Source: Ptiloglossa arizonensis (lineage: Eukaryota > Arthropoda > Insecta > Hymenoptera > Colletidae). Taken from it: a stretch of 64,000 bases of DNA. The DNA lies in contig NW_027479443.1 in NCBI RefSeq assembly GCF_051014685.1, forward strand, positions 59,492-123,491, in the 5' to 3' direction. The translations under genes were made by a program, and so were the position numbers. The notes beneath the pieces were generated by a model. It was not told where the DNA came from, did not search any database, and saw only the letters and a list, made by a program, of their open reading frames with translations. This document shows positions 22,106 to 34,800 of the stretch, piece after piece. Position 1 is the stretch's first letter. Each line of letters opens with the position of its first letter.

Positions 22106-24039
22106 TTGCGAAGATTTTGATGGTTTCTCATCCATTCCATAATTTCAAACTCCCATATCTCGCGAACGGATAGACGAACTCGCGAAATTCCTGTTGCATC
22201 TGAAAGTAGAAACTCGCCCGATTACAATGGTGTGTGTACTTTCTCCATAGGCAATTCCAGTCATTGGTTTCGAGTATCAGACCAGCGAATATTTTGATGG
22301 CTTCTCGACCATTCCTTAACTTCAAACTCCCTTATCTCGTGAACGGATTGACGAACTCCAGAAATTCCTGTTGCACCTGAAAGCAGAAACTCTCCTGATT
22401 ACAACGGTATGTGTATTTTTGCCCTAGGCCATAGTAGTTATTGGTCTCGAGTATCAGACTAGCGAAGATTTTGATGGTTTCTCATCCATTCCTTAACTTC
22501 AAACTCCCATATCTCGCGAACGGATAGACGAACTCGGGAAATTCCTGTTGCATCTGAAAGTAGAAACTCGCCCGATTACAATGGTTTGTGTATTTTTCCC
22601 CTAGGCCTTTGTAGTTATTGGTTTCGAGTATCAAACTTGCGAAAATTTTGATAGTTTCTCAACCATTCCTTAAGTTCAAACTCCCATATCTCGCGAACGG
22701 ATTGACGAACTCGGGAAATTCCTGTTGCATCTGAAAGCAGAAACTCGCCCGATTACAACGGTATGTGTATTTTTGCCCTAGGCCATATTAGTTATTGGTC
22801 TCGAGTATCAGACCAGCGAAAATTTTGATGGTTTCTCAACCATTCCTTAACTTCAAACTCCCATATCTCCCGAACGGATTGACGAACCTGAGAAATTCCT
22901 CTTGCATCTGAAAGTAGAAACTCGCCCGATTACAGTGGTGTGTGTACTTTTCCCCTAGGCCATTCCAGTTATTGGTTTCGAGTATTAGAACAGCGAAAAT
23001 TTTGATGGTTTCTCAACCATTCCTTAACTTCGAACTACCATATCTCGCGAACGGATAGACGAACCTGAGAAATTCCTGTCGCATCTGAAAGTAGAAACTC
23101 GCCCGATTACGATGGTGTGTGTACTTCTCCCCTAGGCCATTCCAGTTATTGGTTTCGAGTATCAGACTTTCGAAAATTTTGATGGTTTCTCAAACATTCC
23201 TTAATTTCAAGGTCCCATATCTCGCGAAGGGATTGACGAACTCGGGAAATTCCTGTTGCATCTGAAAGCAGATACTCCCCCGATTACAACGCTATGTGTA
23301 TTTTTGCCCTAGGCCATACTAGTTAATGGTCTCGAGTATCAGACTTGCGAAGATTTTGATGGTTTCTTAACCATTCCTTAAATTCAAACACCCATATCCC
23401 GCGAACGGATTGACGAACTCCAGAAATTCCTGTTGCATCTGAAAGTAGAAACGCGCCCGATTACAGCGGTATGCGTATTTTTCCCTTAGGCCATTGTAGT
23501 TATTGTTTTCGAGTGTCAGACTTGCGAAAATTTTGATGGTTTCTCAACCATTCCTTAACTTCAAGCTCCCATATCTCGCGAACGGATTGACGAACTCGAG
23601 AAATTCCTGTTGCATCTGAAAGCAGAAACTCGCCCGATTACAACGGTGTGTGTGTCTCTGCCCCAGGCAATAGTAGTTATTGGTTTAGAGTATCAGACTT
23701 GCGAAAATTTTGATGGTTTCTCAACCATTCCTTAACTTCAAACTACCATATCTCGAAAACGGATTGACGGACTCGAGAAATTCCTGTTGCATCTGAAAGT
23801 GGAAACTCTCCCGATTTCAATGGTATGTGTTTTTTTCCCCTAGGCTTTTGTAGTTATTGTTTTCGAGTATCAGACTTGCGAAAATTTTGATAGTTTCTCA
23901 ACCATTCCTTAACTTCAAACTCCCATATCTCGCGAAACGGATTGCCGAACTCGGGAAATTCGTGTTGCATCTGAAAGTAGAAACTCGCCGGACTACAACG
24001 CTATGTGTATTTTTGCCCTAGGCCATAGTAGTTATTGGT

Positions 24040-24053
24040 CACGAGTATCAGAC
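24040..24053 (+). other. Empty target-site paralogue
   Basis: An uninterrupted CACGAGTATCAGAC; it is the duplicate of the one at 14957 (offset 9,083). Confidence 0.88.
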
Positions 24054-26341
24054 TTGCGAAGATTTTGATGGTTTCTCATCCATTCCATAATTTCAAACTC
24101 CCATATCTCGCGAACGGATAGACGAACTCGCGAAATTCCTGTTGCATCTGAAAGTAGAAACTCGCCCGATTACAATGGTGTGTGTACTTTCTCCATAGGC
24201 AATTCCAGTCATTGGTTTCGAGTATCAGACCAGCGAATATTTTGATGGCTTCTCGACCATTCCTTAACTTCAAACTCCCTTATCTCGTGAACGGATTGAC
24301 GAACTCCAGAAATTCCTGTTGCACCTGAAAGCAGAAACTCTCCTGATTACAACGGTATGTGTATTTTTGCCCTAGGCCATAGTAGTTATTGGTCTCGAGT
24401 ATCAGACTAGCGAAGATTTTGATGGTTTCTCATCCATTCCTTAACTTCAAACTCCCATATCTCGCGAACGGATAGACGAACTCGGGAAATTCCTGTTGCA
24501 TCTGAAAGTAGAAACTCGCCCGATTACAATGGTTTGTGTATTTTTCCCCTAGGCCTTTGTAGTTATTGGTTTCGAGTATCAAACTTGCGAAAATTTTGAT
24601 AGTTTCTCAACCATTCCTTAAGTTCAAACTCCCATATCTCGCGAACGGATTGACGAACTCGGGAAATTCCTGTTGCATCTGAAAGCAGAAACTCGCCCGA
24701 TTACAACGGTATGTGTATTTTTGCCCTAGGCCATATTAGTTATTGGTCTCGAGTATCAGACCAGCGAAAATTTTGATGGTTTCTCAACCATTCCTTAACT
24801 TCAAACTCCCATATCTCCCGAACGGATTGACGAACCTGAGAAATTCCTCTTGCATCTGAAAGTAGAAACTCGCCCGATTACAGTGGTGTGTGTACTTTTC
24901 CCCTAGGCCATTCCAGTTATTGGTTTCGAGTATTAGAACAGCGAAAATTTTGATGGTTTCTCAACCATTCCTTAACTTCGAACTACCATATCTCGCGAAC
25001 GGATAGACGAACCTGAGAAATTCCTGTTGCATCTGAAAGTAGAAACTCGCCCGATAACGATGGTGTGTGTACTTTTCCCCTAAGCCATTCCAGTTATTGG
25101 TTTCGAGTATCAGATCAGCGGAAATTTTTATGGTTTCCCAACCATTCCTTAACTTCAAACTACCATATCTCGCGAACGGATTGACGAACCTGAGAAATTC
25201 CTGTTGCATCTGAAAGTAGAGACTCGCCGGATTACAATGGTGTGTGTACTTTTCCCCTAGGCCTTTGTAGTTATTGGTTTCGAGTATCAGACATGCGAAA
25301 ATTTTGATGGTTCCTCAACCATTCCTTAACTTCAAACTCCCATATCTCGCGAACGGATTGACGAACCTGAGAAATTCCTGTTGCATCTGAAAGTAGAAAC
25401 TCGCCCGATTACAATGGTGTGTGTACTTTTCCCCTAGGCCATTCCAGTTATTGGTTTCGAGTATCAGAACAGCGAAAGTTTTTATGGTTTCTCAACCATT
25501 CCTTAACTTCAAACTCCCATATCTCGCGAACGGATAGACGAACCTGAGAAATTCCTGTTGCATCTGAAAGTAGATACTCGCCCGATTACGATGGTGTGTG
25601 TACTTTTCCCCTAAGCCATTCCAGTTATTGGTTTCGAGTATCAGAACAGCGAAAATTTTTATGGTTTCCCAACCATTCCTTAACTTCAAACTACCATAAC
25701 TCGCGAACGGATTGACGAACCTGAGAAATTCCTGTTGCATTTGAAAGTAGAGACTCGCCGGATTACAATGGTGTGTGTACTTTTCCCCTAGGCCTTTGTA
25801 GTTATTGGTTTCGAGTATCAGACTTGCGAAAATTACGATGGTTTCTCAACCATTCCTTAACATCAAACTCCCATATCTCGCGAACGGATTGACGAACCTG
25901 AGAAATTCCTGTTGCATTTGAAAGTAGAGACTCGCCGGATTACAATGGTGTGTGTACTTTTCCCCTAGGCCATTGTAGTTATTGGTTTCGAGTGTCAGAC
26001 TTGCGAAAATTTTGATAGTCTCTCAACCATTCCTTAACTTCAAAGTCCCATATCTCGCGAACGGATTGACGAACTCGAGAAATTCCTGTTGCATCTGAAA
26101 GCAGAAACTCGCCCGATTACAACGGTGTGTGTGTCTCTGCTCCAGGCAATAGTAGTTATTGGTTTAGAGTATCAGACTTGCGAAAATTTTGATGGTTTCT
26201 CAACCATTCCTTAACTTCAAACTACCATATCTCGCGAAACGGATTGCCGAAATCGGGAAATTCGTGTTGCATCTGAAAGTAGAAACTCGCCGGACTACAA
26301 CGCTATGTGTATTTTTGCCCTAGGCCATAGTAGTTATTGGT

Positions 26342-26355
26342 CACGAGTATCAGAC
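26342..26355 (+). repeat. Target-site duplication, left copy, retrotransposon 2
   Basis: CACGAGTATCAGAC precedes 21 T and recurs at 28872-28885. It is identical to the duplication around copy 1, as expected if the insertion was duplicated rather than repeated. Confidence 0.92.
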
Positions 26356-26376
26356 TTTTTTTTTTTTTTTTTTTTT
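26356..26376 (-). other. Poly(A) tail of retrotransposon 2
   Basis: Twenty-one T on the plus strand, one fewer than in copy 1; it is the only length difference I found between the two elements. Confidence 0.95.
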
Positions 26377-28871
26377 AACGTGGGGGAAATCTTCGAAAGA
26401 CCCCCCCGCCGCCTGGGGAGGGGCGGGGGGAGTGTGGGATTCCCCGCGCCCGGAAGGAAACCCATCGGGCGCGGGACCTACCCACTAAAACCCACCACGG
26501 TGGCCATCCTCGCACTATGCAGGGGGAGCACCTGGGACCGAAGACATCATAACATCAGGTGCTCCCCCGTGCAGTGCTCTCGCGCCCGTGTCCTCCCGTT
26601 CCAGGGAAGGGAGGGGGTACTTCACCCTCCCTTCCCTGTTTTCTCCTCGGCGCTCTGGCGCCCGACGTCGGAGCAGGGCCACACTGCTCCGACGTCCCAC
26701 TCCCGGGGGCCGCCCGAGGGCGGCCGCGAGTCCCACACTCGCGACCGCCCACGGCCCCCATAGCCGCGCCGGGGGCACGGCCCTGGGACCGTGCCGTCGG
26801 CGCGGCCGCACCCCGGCTCGTACGCTCCCGAGGGCGGCTCTGGCCTCTCCGCCCTCGAGAGCGTCGCCGTCCCTTACTCTACCCACCCCTCAGACGACGG
26901 GCGGTGGCACGAGCCTCAAGGGCTACGCACCCCCGCCCGCCGCTCTCAGGGTGGCCTCCCCGGCCCTTCCGGAGGCCCACCCGCCCCCGGCCTCGGACGG
27001 GGCCTCGCTCGCGGTCTCCCGCTCTCGCGAATGCGGCTCGCGGCCTCCTTCTGCGAGATTACCTCCTCGCAGAAGGAGGCCACGGCCCGCCACTTCGTCT
27101 CGCTGCCGAGCATGGCCTGTACCACGCCCGGCAGCGATAGGTCCGCCCCAATCACGGCCGTGAGGACACGGCGCCCCACCCCCCAGGCCGGACACACCTC
27201 GAGGGTGTGTTGCGCCGTGTCCTCGTCCGCTGGACAGTGCCAGCAGCGCGCCGCCTCTTCCACACCGATCCGGCACAGGTACTGACCGAAGCATCCGTGC
27301 CCGGACAGCACCTGCACCAACCGGTAGGTGAGTGAGCCGAAGCGCCTACCCAGCCACTCAAACAGGACCGGCCGGATAGCCCGGACAGTCCTCTGGCCGA
27401 ACAACGGCTCGGCCAGCCGCTGCTGCCAAAGCTGCAGCATGGACTCCCGGGCCTGGCGCCTGAGGGCCTCCACCTCGCATCCCGCCAGGACCACCCCATC
27501 CTCGCGGGCGCGCATGCGGCCCTCGTAGAAAGCCGCATGCGCGCCCGCGATCAAGTCCGCCGGGGGTAGCCCTGACAGGACGCTCGCCGCCTCATACGAA
27601 ACGGTCCGGTACCCCCGGGCGATCCGCAATGCAAGCCGCCTTTGAACCCGGCGCAGCAATACCTTGCTGCGCCGGGAGGCGGCCAGGTCGCCCGCCCACA
27701 CGGGGGCCCCGTATAGGGCCACCGAGTGGACCATTCCCGCGTAGAGGCGGCGAACCCGGTCACTCGGGCCCCGCAGGTTGGGGAGGATACGGCCCAAAGC
27801 GCCAACTATCCTCTCCAACCGCGGGGCCAGGGCCCGGAAATGACCCTCGAAGCGCCAGTGGCTGTCGAGGTGAAGTCCCAGATATTTCATCTGAGACCTC
27901 ACCTCGACGTCTGTCTCACCCACCCGGATCAGGGGGGGAGGCGGCTCTCCCCGGGGTCTATACATTCCGAGTACCTCGGTTTTGTGGAGAGCCACCTCCA
28001 AACCGATCCCCCTGATCCGGGAGACGACGCGCCGGGCACCGTCCTCGGCGGCCCGAACAGCCCCCCTCCAGTCCCCCCCGACGGCCAACAACAAGGTGTC
28101 GTCCGCGTAGCACGTCAGACTGACGCCGTCGGGGAGGTCTTCGGCCCGCAGGACGGTGTCGTACCCGAGGTTCCACAGCAGGGGTCCTAACACCGACCCC
28201 TGCGGAACCCCGGAGTACACCGCTCTCCTCTCCGTCCCGCACCGGCCCGGATACTCGATCCACCTGTCGCGGAGGTAGTCCTCGACGACTGCCCTAAGGT
28301 AGGCGGGGACTCGATGTTCCTCAAGCCCCCGCCTAATCGCCTCCCAGGGTAGGGTGTTAAACGCATTGGCGATGTCCAAGGACACCGCCAATGCCACCCC
28401 ACCCCGGGAGACCGCCGAGGCCGAGAGGGACCGGACGCGTCGAATCGCGTCGATCGTCGACCGGCCCTCCCGGAACCCGAACTGGCACTCCGCCAGCCCG
28501 GGCCCACCCCGCGACAGGTGCCCGACGATGCGGGCCGCCACGACTCTTTCCAGGAGCTTGCCCACATCGTCGAGCAGGCAAATCGGCCGGTACGCGGACG
28601 GAGAGTCCGCGGGCCTACCCTCTTTCCGGAGGAGGACCATTCGGGCCACCTTCCATGCGGAGGGGAATCGCCCGGCCTCCAGGCAGCGGTCGAATAGCTC
28701 CCGGAGGCCGTCACCCAGGACGTCCGCGGCCAAGACCAAGACTCGGCCGGGCACTCCCGAAGGACCCGGGGCAGTATCCTTCGCCCCGAGTCTTCGGATG
28801 GCCGCGGCTAGCTCCCCAGCCGAGACCCCCAGCTCCGCGGACCAGGTGGTCGGGTCCGCAGAGGGACGTGG
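26356..28871 (-). mobile_element. 5'-truncated R1-like non-LTR retrotransposon, copy 2
   Basis: This 2,516-bp copy has the same truncation point, target duplication and internal sequence as the element at 17273. Its tail is 21 T (26356-26376), one shorter. The 3'UTR spans 26377-26945. All inverted repeats of copy 1 recur at plus 9,082, for example the 18-bp hairpin at 27503-27549 and the UTR hairpins from 26443 to 26857. Identical truncation and target site make an independent insertion very unlikely. Confidence 0.93.
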
Positions 28872-28874
28872 CAC
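26946..28874 (-). CDS. Reverse transcriptase with zinc knuckle, 5'-truncated ORF2, copy 2 (642 codons)
   Basis: The deduced protein is the same as that of the copy at 17864-19792: reverse transcriptase motifs with D167 and YADD at 256-259, then the CCHC knuckle at 544-561 and an Arg/Pro-rich tail. It is likewise missing the endonuclease and a proper start; the frame begins at a GTG formed at the junction with the target duplication. The lack of any amino-acid difference between copies fits very recent duplication or homogenisation. It could in principle be an assembly duplication, but the T-tract difference and the flanking base difference argue for two real loci. Confidence 0.9.
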   Translation of the reverse strand: MPRPSADPTTWSAELGVSAGELAAAIRRLGAKDTAPGPSGVPGRVLVLAADVLGDGLRELFDRCLEAGRFPSAWKVARMVLLRKEGRPADSPSAYRPICLLDDVGKLLERVVAARIVGHLSRGGPGLAECQFGFREGRSTIDAIRRVRSLSASAVSRGGVALAVSLDIANAFNTLPWEAIRRGLEEHRVPAYLRAVVEDYLRDRWIEYPGRCGTERRAVYSGVPQGSVLGPLLWNLGYDTVLRAEDLPDGVSLTCYADDTLLLAVGGDWRGAVRAAEDGARRVVSRIRGIGLEVALHKTEVLGMYRPRGEPPPPLIRVGETDVEVRSQMKYLGLHLDSHWRFEGHFRALAPRLERIVGALGRILPNLRGPSDRVRRLYAGMVHSVALYGAPVWAGDLAASRRSKVLLRRVQRRLALRIARGYRTVSYEAASVLSGLPPADLIAGAHAAFYEGRMRAREDGVVLAGCEVEALRRQARESMLQLWQQRLAEPLFGQRTVRAIRPVLFEWLGRRFGSLTYRLVQVLSGHGCFGQYLCRIGVEEAARCWHCPADEDTAQHTLEVCPAWGVGRRVLTAVIGADLSLPGVVQAMLGSETKWRAVASFCEEVISQKEAASRIRESGRPRARPRPRPGAGGPPEGPGRPP

Positions 28875-28885
28875 GAGTATCAGAC
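28872..28885 (+). repeat. Target-site duplication, right copy, retrotransposon 2
   Basis: CACGAGTATCAGAC immediately follows the truncated 5' end and is followed by 'ttgcgaag' as in the empty sites. Confidence 0.92.
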
Positions 28886-31800
28886 TTGCGAAGATTTTGA
28901 TGGTTTCTCATCCATTCCATAATTTCAAACCCCCATATCTCGCGAACGGATAGACGAACTCGGGAAATTCCTGTTGCATCTGAAAGTAGAAACTCGCCCG
29001 ATTACAATGGTTTGTGTATTTTTCCCCTAGGCCTTTGTAGTTATTGGTTTCGAGTATCAGACTTGCGAAAATTTTGATAGTTTCTCAACCATTCCTTAAG
29101 TTCAAACTCCCATATCTCGCGAACGGATTGACGAACTCGGGAAATTCCTGTTGCATCTGAAAGCAGAAACTCGCCCGATTACAACGGTATGTGTATTTTT
29201 GCCCTAGGCCATATTAGTTATTGGTCTCGAGTATCAGACTAGGGAAGATTTTCATGGTTTCTCATCCATTCCTTAACTTCAAACTCCCTCACCTCGCGTA
29301 CGGATTGACGTACTCGAGAAGTTTCTGTTGCATCTGAAAGTAGAAACGCGCCCGATTACAACGGTATGTGTATTTTTCCCTTAGGCCATTTTAGTTATTG
29401 GTTTCGAGTATCAGACCAGCGAAAATTTTGATGGTTTCTCAACCATTCCTTAACTTCAAACTCCCATATCTCCCGAACGGATTGACGAACTCGAGAAATT
29501 CCTGTTGCATCTGAAAGTAGAATCTCGCCCGATTACAATGCTGTGTGTACTTTTCCCCTAGGCCATTCCAGTTATTGGTTTCGAGTATCAGAACAGCGAA
29601 AATTATGATGGTCTCTCAACCACTCCTTAAATTCAAACTCCCATATCTCGCGAACGGATTGACGAAACTGAGAAATTCCTGTTGCATCTGAATGTAGAAA
29701 CTCGCCCGATTACAATGGTGTGTGTACTTTTCCCCTAGGCCATTCCAGTTATTGGTTTGGAGTATCAGAACAGCGAAAATTTTGATGGTCTCCCAAGCAT
29801 TCCTTAACTTCAAACTCCCATATCTCGCGAACGGATAGACGAACCTGAGAAATTCCTGTTGCATCTGAAAGTAGAAACTCGCCCGATTACGATGGTGTGT
29901 GTACCTTTCCCCTAGGCCTTTGTAGTTATTGGTTTCGAGTATCAGACTTGCTAAAATTTTGATGGTTTCTCAACCATTCCTTTACTTCAAACTCCCATAT
30001 CTCGCGAACGGATTGACGAACCTGAGAAATTCCTGTTGCATCTGAAAGTAGAAACTCGCCCGATTACAATGGTTTGTGTACTTTTCCCCTAGGCTAATCC
30101 AGTTATTGGTTTCGAGTATCAGAACAGCGAAAATTTTGATGGTTTCTCAACCATTCCTTAACTTCAAACTCTCATATCTCGCGAACGGATAGACGAACCT
30201 GAGAAATTCCTGTTGCATCTGAAAGTAGAAACTCGCCCGATTACGATGGTGTGTGTACTTTTCCCATAAGCCATTCCAGTTATTGGTTTCGAGTATCAGA
30301 TGAGCCGAAATTTTTATGGTTTCCCAACCATTCCTTAACTTCAAACTACCATATCTCGCGAACGGATTGACGAACCTGAGAAATTCCTGTTGCATCTGAA
30401 AGTAGAGACTCGCCGGATTACAATGGTGTGTGTACTTTTCCCCTAGGCCTTTGTAGTTATTGGTTTCGAGTATCAGACATGCGAAAATTTTGATGGTTCC
30501 TCAACCATTCCTTAACTTCAAACTCCCATATCTCGCGAACGGATTGACGAACCTGAGAAATTCCTGTTGCTTCTGAAAGTAGAAACTCGCCCGATTACAA
30601 TGGTGTGTGTACTTTTCCCCTAGGCCATTCCAGTTATTGGTTTCGAGTATCAGAACAGCGAAAGTTTTTATGGTTTCTCAACCATTCCTTAACTTCAAAC
30701 TCCCATATCTCGCGAACGGATAGACGAACCTGAGAAATTCCTGTTGCATCTGAAAGTAGATACTCGCCCGATTACGATGGTGTGTGTACTTTTCCCCTAA
30801 GCCATTCCAGTTATTGGTTTCGAGTATCAGAACAGCGAAAATTTTTATGGTTTCCCAACCATTCATTAACTTCAAACTACCATAACTCGCGAACGGATTC
30901 AGGAACCTGAGAAATTCCTGTTGCATTTGAAAGTAGAGACTCGCCGGATTACAATGGTGTGTGTACTTTTCCCCTAGGCCTTTGTAGTTACTGGTTTCGA
31001 GTATCAGACTTGCGAAAATTACGATGGTTTCTCAACCATTCCTTAACTTCAAACTCCCATATCTCGCGAACGGATTGACGAACCTGAGAAATTCCTGTTG
31101 CATTTGAAAGTAGAGACTCGACGGATTACAATGGTGTGTGTACTTTTCCCCTAGGCCTTTGTAGTTATTGGTTTCGAGTATCAGACTTGCGAAAATTACG
31201 ATGGTTTCTCAACCATTCCTTATCTTCAAAGTCCCATATCTCGCGAACGGATTGACGAACTCGAGAATTTCCTGTTGCATTGAAAGTAGAAACTCGCCCG
31301 ATTACAATGCTGTGTGTACTTTTCCCCTAGGCCATTCCAGTTATTGGTTTCGAGAATCAGAACAGCTAAAATTTTGATGGTTTCTCAACCATTCCTTAAA
31401 TTCAAACTCCCATATCTCGCGAACGGATTGACGAACCTGAGAAATTCCTGTTGCATCTGAAAGTAGAAACTCGCCCGATTACAATGGTGTGTGTACTTTT
31501 CCCCACGGCCTTTGTAGTCATTGATTTCGAGTATCAGACTTGCTAAAATTTTGATAGTTTCTCAACCATTCCTTAAGTTCAAACTCCCATATCTCGCGAA
31601 CGGATTGACGAACTCGGGAAATTCCTGTTGCATCTGAAAGCAGAAACTCGCCCGATTACAACGGTATGTGTATTTTTGCCCTAGGCCATATTAGTTATTG
31701 GTTTCGAGTATCAGACATGCGAAAATTTTGATGGTTTCTCAACCATTCCTTAACTTCAAACTCCCATATCTCGCGAACGGATTGACGAACTCGAAAAATT

Positions 31801-34800
31801 CCTGTTGCATCTAAAAGTAGAAACTAGCCCGATTACAATGGTGTTTGTACTTTTCCCCTAAGCCATTCCAGTTATTGGTTTCGAGTATCAGAACAGCGAA
31901 AATTTTTATGGTTTCTCAACCATTCCTTAACTTCAAACTCCCATATCTCGCAAACGGATTGCCGAACCTGAGAAATTCCTGTTGCATCTGAAAGTGGAGA
32001 CTCGCCGGACTACAATGGTGTGTGTACTTTTCCCCTAGGCCTTTGTAGTTATTGGATTCGAGTATCAGACTTGCTAAAATTTTGATGGTTGCTCAACAAT
32101 TCCTTCACTTCAAACTTCCATATCTCGCTAACGGATTGACGAACTCGAGAAATTCCTGTTGCATCTAAAAGTAGAAACTAGCCCGATTACAATGGTGTGT
32201 GTACTTTTCCACTAACCCATTCCAGGTATTGGTTCCAAGTATCAGAACAGCGAAAATTTTTATGGTTTCTCAACCATTCCTTAACTTCAATCTCCCATAT
32301 ATCGCGAACGGATTGTCGAACTCGAGAAATTCCTGTTGCATCTAAATGCAGAAACTCGCCCGATTACGATGCTACGTGTAGTTCTCCCCTAGGCCATTGT
32401 AGTTATTGGTTTCGAGTATCATACTTGCGAAAATTACGATGGTTTCTCAAGCATTCCTTAACTTCAAACTCCCATACCTCGCGGACGGATTGACGAACTC
32501 GAGAAATTCCTGTTGCATCTAAAAGCAGATACTCGCCCGATTACAATGCTATACGTATTTTTCCCCTAGGCCATAGTAGTTATTGGTTTCGAGTGTCAGA
32601 CTTGCCAAAATTTTGATGGTTTCTCAGCCATTCCTTAACTTCAAACTCCCATATCTCGCGAACAGATTGACGAACTCGAGAATTTCCTGTTGCATCTGAA
32701 AGTAGAAACACGCCCGATTACAATGGTGTGTGTACTTTTCCCCTAAGCCATTCCAGTTATTGGTTTCGAGTATCAGACTTGCGAACATTTTGATGGTTTC
32801 TCAACCATTCCTTAACTTCAAACTCCCATATCTCGCGAAAGGATTGACGAACCTGAGAAATTCCTGTTGCATCTGAAAGCAGATACTCGCCCGATTACAA
32901 TGCTATACGTATTTTTCCCCTAGGCCATAGTAGTTATTGGTTTCGAGTATCAGACTTGCCAAAATTTTGATGGTTTCTCAGCCATTCCTTAATTTCAAAC
33001 TCCCATATATCGCGAACGGATTGACGAACTCGAGAAATTCCTGTTGCATCTGAATGCAGAAACTCGCCCGATGACAACGGTATGTGTATTTTTGCCCTAG
33101 GCCATAGTAGTTATTTGTTTCGAGTATCAGACTTGCCAAAATTTTGATGGTTTCGCATCCATTCCTTAACTTCAAACTCCCATATCTCGCAAACGGATTG
33201 ACGAACTCGAGAAATTCCTGTTGCATCTGAAAGTAGAAGCACGCCCGATTACAATGGTGTGTGAACTTTTCCCCTATGCCATTCAAGTTATTGGTTTCGA
33301 GTATCAGACTTGCCAAAATTTTGATGGCTTCTCAGCCATTCCTTAACTTCAAACTCCCATATCTCGCGAACGGATTGTCGAACTCGAGAAATTCCTGTTG
33401 CATCTGAATGCAGAAACTCGCCCGATTACGATGCTACGTGCAGTTTTCCCCTAGGTCATGGTAGTTATTGGTTTCGAGTATCAGACTTGCGAAAATTACG
33501 ATGGTTTCGCAAATATTCCTTAACTTCAAACTCCCATATCTCGCGGACGGATTGACGAACTCGAGAAATTCCTGTTGCATCTGAAAGCAGAAACTCGCCC
33601 GATTACAATGCTATATGTATTTTTCCCCTAGGCCATTCCAGTTATTGATTTCAAGTATCAGAACAGCGAAAATTTTGATGGTTTCTCAACCATTCCTTAA
33701 CTTCAAACTACCATATCTCGCGAACGGATTGACGAACTCGAGAAATTCCTGTTGCATCTGAAAGTAGAAACTCGCCCGATTACAATGCTGTGTGTACTTT
33801 TCCCCTAGTCCAATCCAGTTATTTGTTTCGAGTATCAGAACTGCGAAAATTTTGATGGTTTCTCAACCATTCCTTAATTTCAAACCCCCATATCTCGCGA
33901 ACGGATTGACGAACTGGATAAATTCCTGTTGCATCTGAAAGTAGAGACTCGTCCGATTACAATGATGTGTGTACTTTTCCCCTAGGCCTTTGTAGTTATT
34001 GGATTCGAGTATCAGACTTGCTAAAATTTTGATGGTTGCTCAACAATTCCTTCACTTCAAACTTCCAAATCTCGCTAACGGATTGACGAACTCGAGAAAT
34101 TCCTGTTGCATCTAAAAGAATAAACTAGCCCGATTACAATGGTGTGTGTACTTTTCCCCTAAGCCATTCCAGGTATTGGTTCCAAGTATCAGAACAGCGA
34201 AAATTTTTATGGTTTCTCAACCATTCCTTAACTTCAAACTCCCATATCTCGCGAACGGATTGTCGAACTCGAGAAATTCCTGTTGCATCTAAATGCAGAA
34301 ACTCGCCCGATTACGATGCTACGTGTAGTTCTCCCCTAGACCATTGTAGTTATTGGTTTCGAGTATCAGACTTGCGAAAATTACGATGGTTTCTCAAGCA
34401 TTCCTTAACTTCAAACTCCCATATCTCGCGAACGGATTGTCGAACTCGAGAAATTCCTGTTGCATCTAAATGCAGAAACTCGCCCGATTACGATGCTACG
34501 TGTAGTTCTCCCCTAGACCATTGTAGTTATTGGTTTCGAGTATCAGACTTGCGAAAATTACGATGGTTTCTCAAGCATTCCTTAACTTCAAACTCCCATA
34601 TCTCGCGGACGGATTGACGAGCTCGAGAAATTCCTGTTGCATCTGAAAGCAGAAACTCGCCCGATTACAACGGTGTGTGTATTTTTGCCCTAGGCCATAG
34701 TAGTTACTGGTTTCGTGTATCAGCCTTGCGAAAGTTTTGATGATATCTCAACCATTCCTTAACTTCAAACTCCCATATCTCGCGAACGGTTTGACGAACT

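Larger units (their letters stand above)
21164..25060. repeat. 1,948-bp (11-monomer) tandem duplication
   Basis: Rare variants such as 'ggtttcttaacc' (21413 and 23361), 'gtgtgtgtctctgcc' and 'ctcgaaaacgg' recur exactly 1,948 bp apart. The first unit spans about 21164-23111 and the second about 23112-25060. Edges are by eye. Confidence 0.8.
19804..26341. repeat. 177-bp satellite between the two retrotransposon copies
   Basis: This is a continuous satellite built from re-copied blocks. 20083-21420 repeats 13302-14639. 21164-23111 and 23112-25059 form an 1,948-bp tandem pair. From about 23708 it repeats the left flank of copy 1. No gene is visible. Confidence 0.95.
23708..29163. repeat. 5.4-kb segmental duplication, copy 2 (contains retrotransposon 2)
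   Basis: This is the counterpart of 14625-20081. The left edge lies at about 23708, where 'gcgaaaatt' replaces 'gcgaagatt' just upstream. The right edge is at 29164. The element and both flanking satellite segments are included, so copying happened after insertion. Confidence 0.88.

Noticed and set aside
17273..28871. Two independent site-specific insertions of the retrotransposon
   Set aside because: Both copies have the same truncation base and the same duplicated flanks for kilobases, so segmental duplication of one insertion explains them better.
34144..34617. 157-codon plus-strand frame as a gene
   Set aside because: It spans fewer than three monomers and depends on two local variants that remove the usual TGA. 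The same fragment recurs wherever these monomers were copied.
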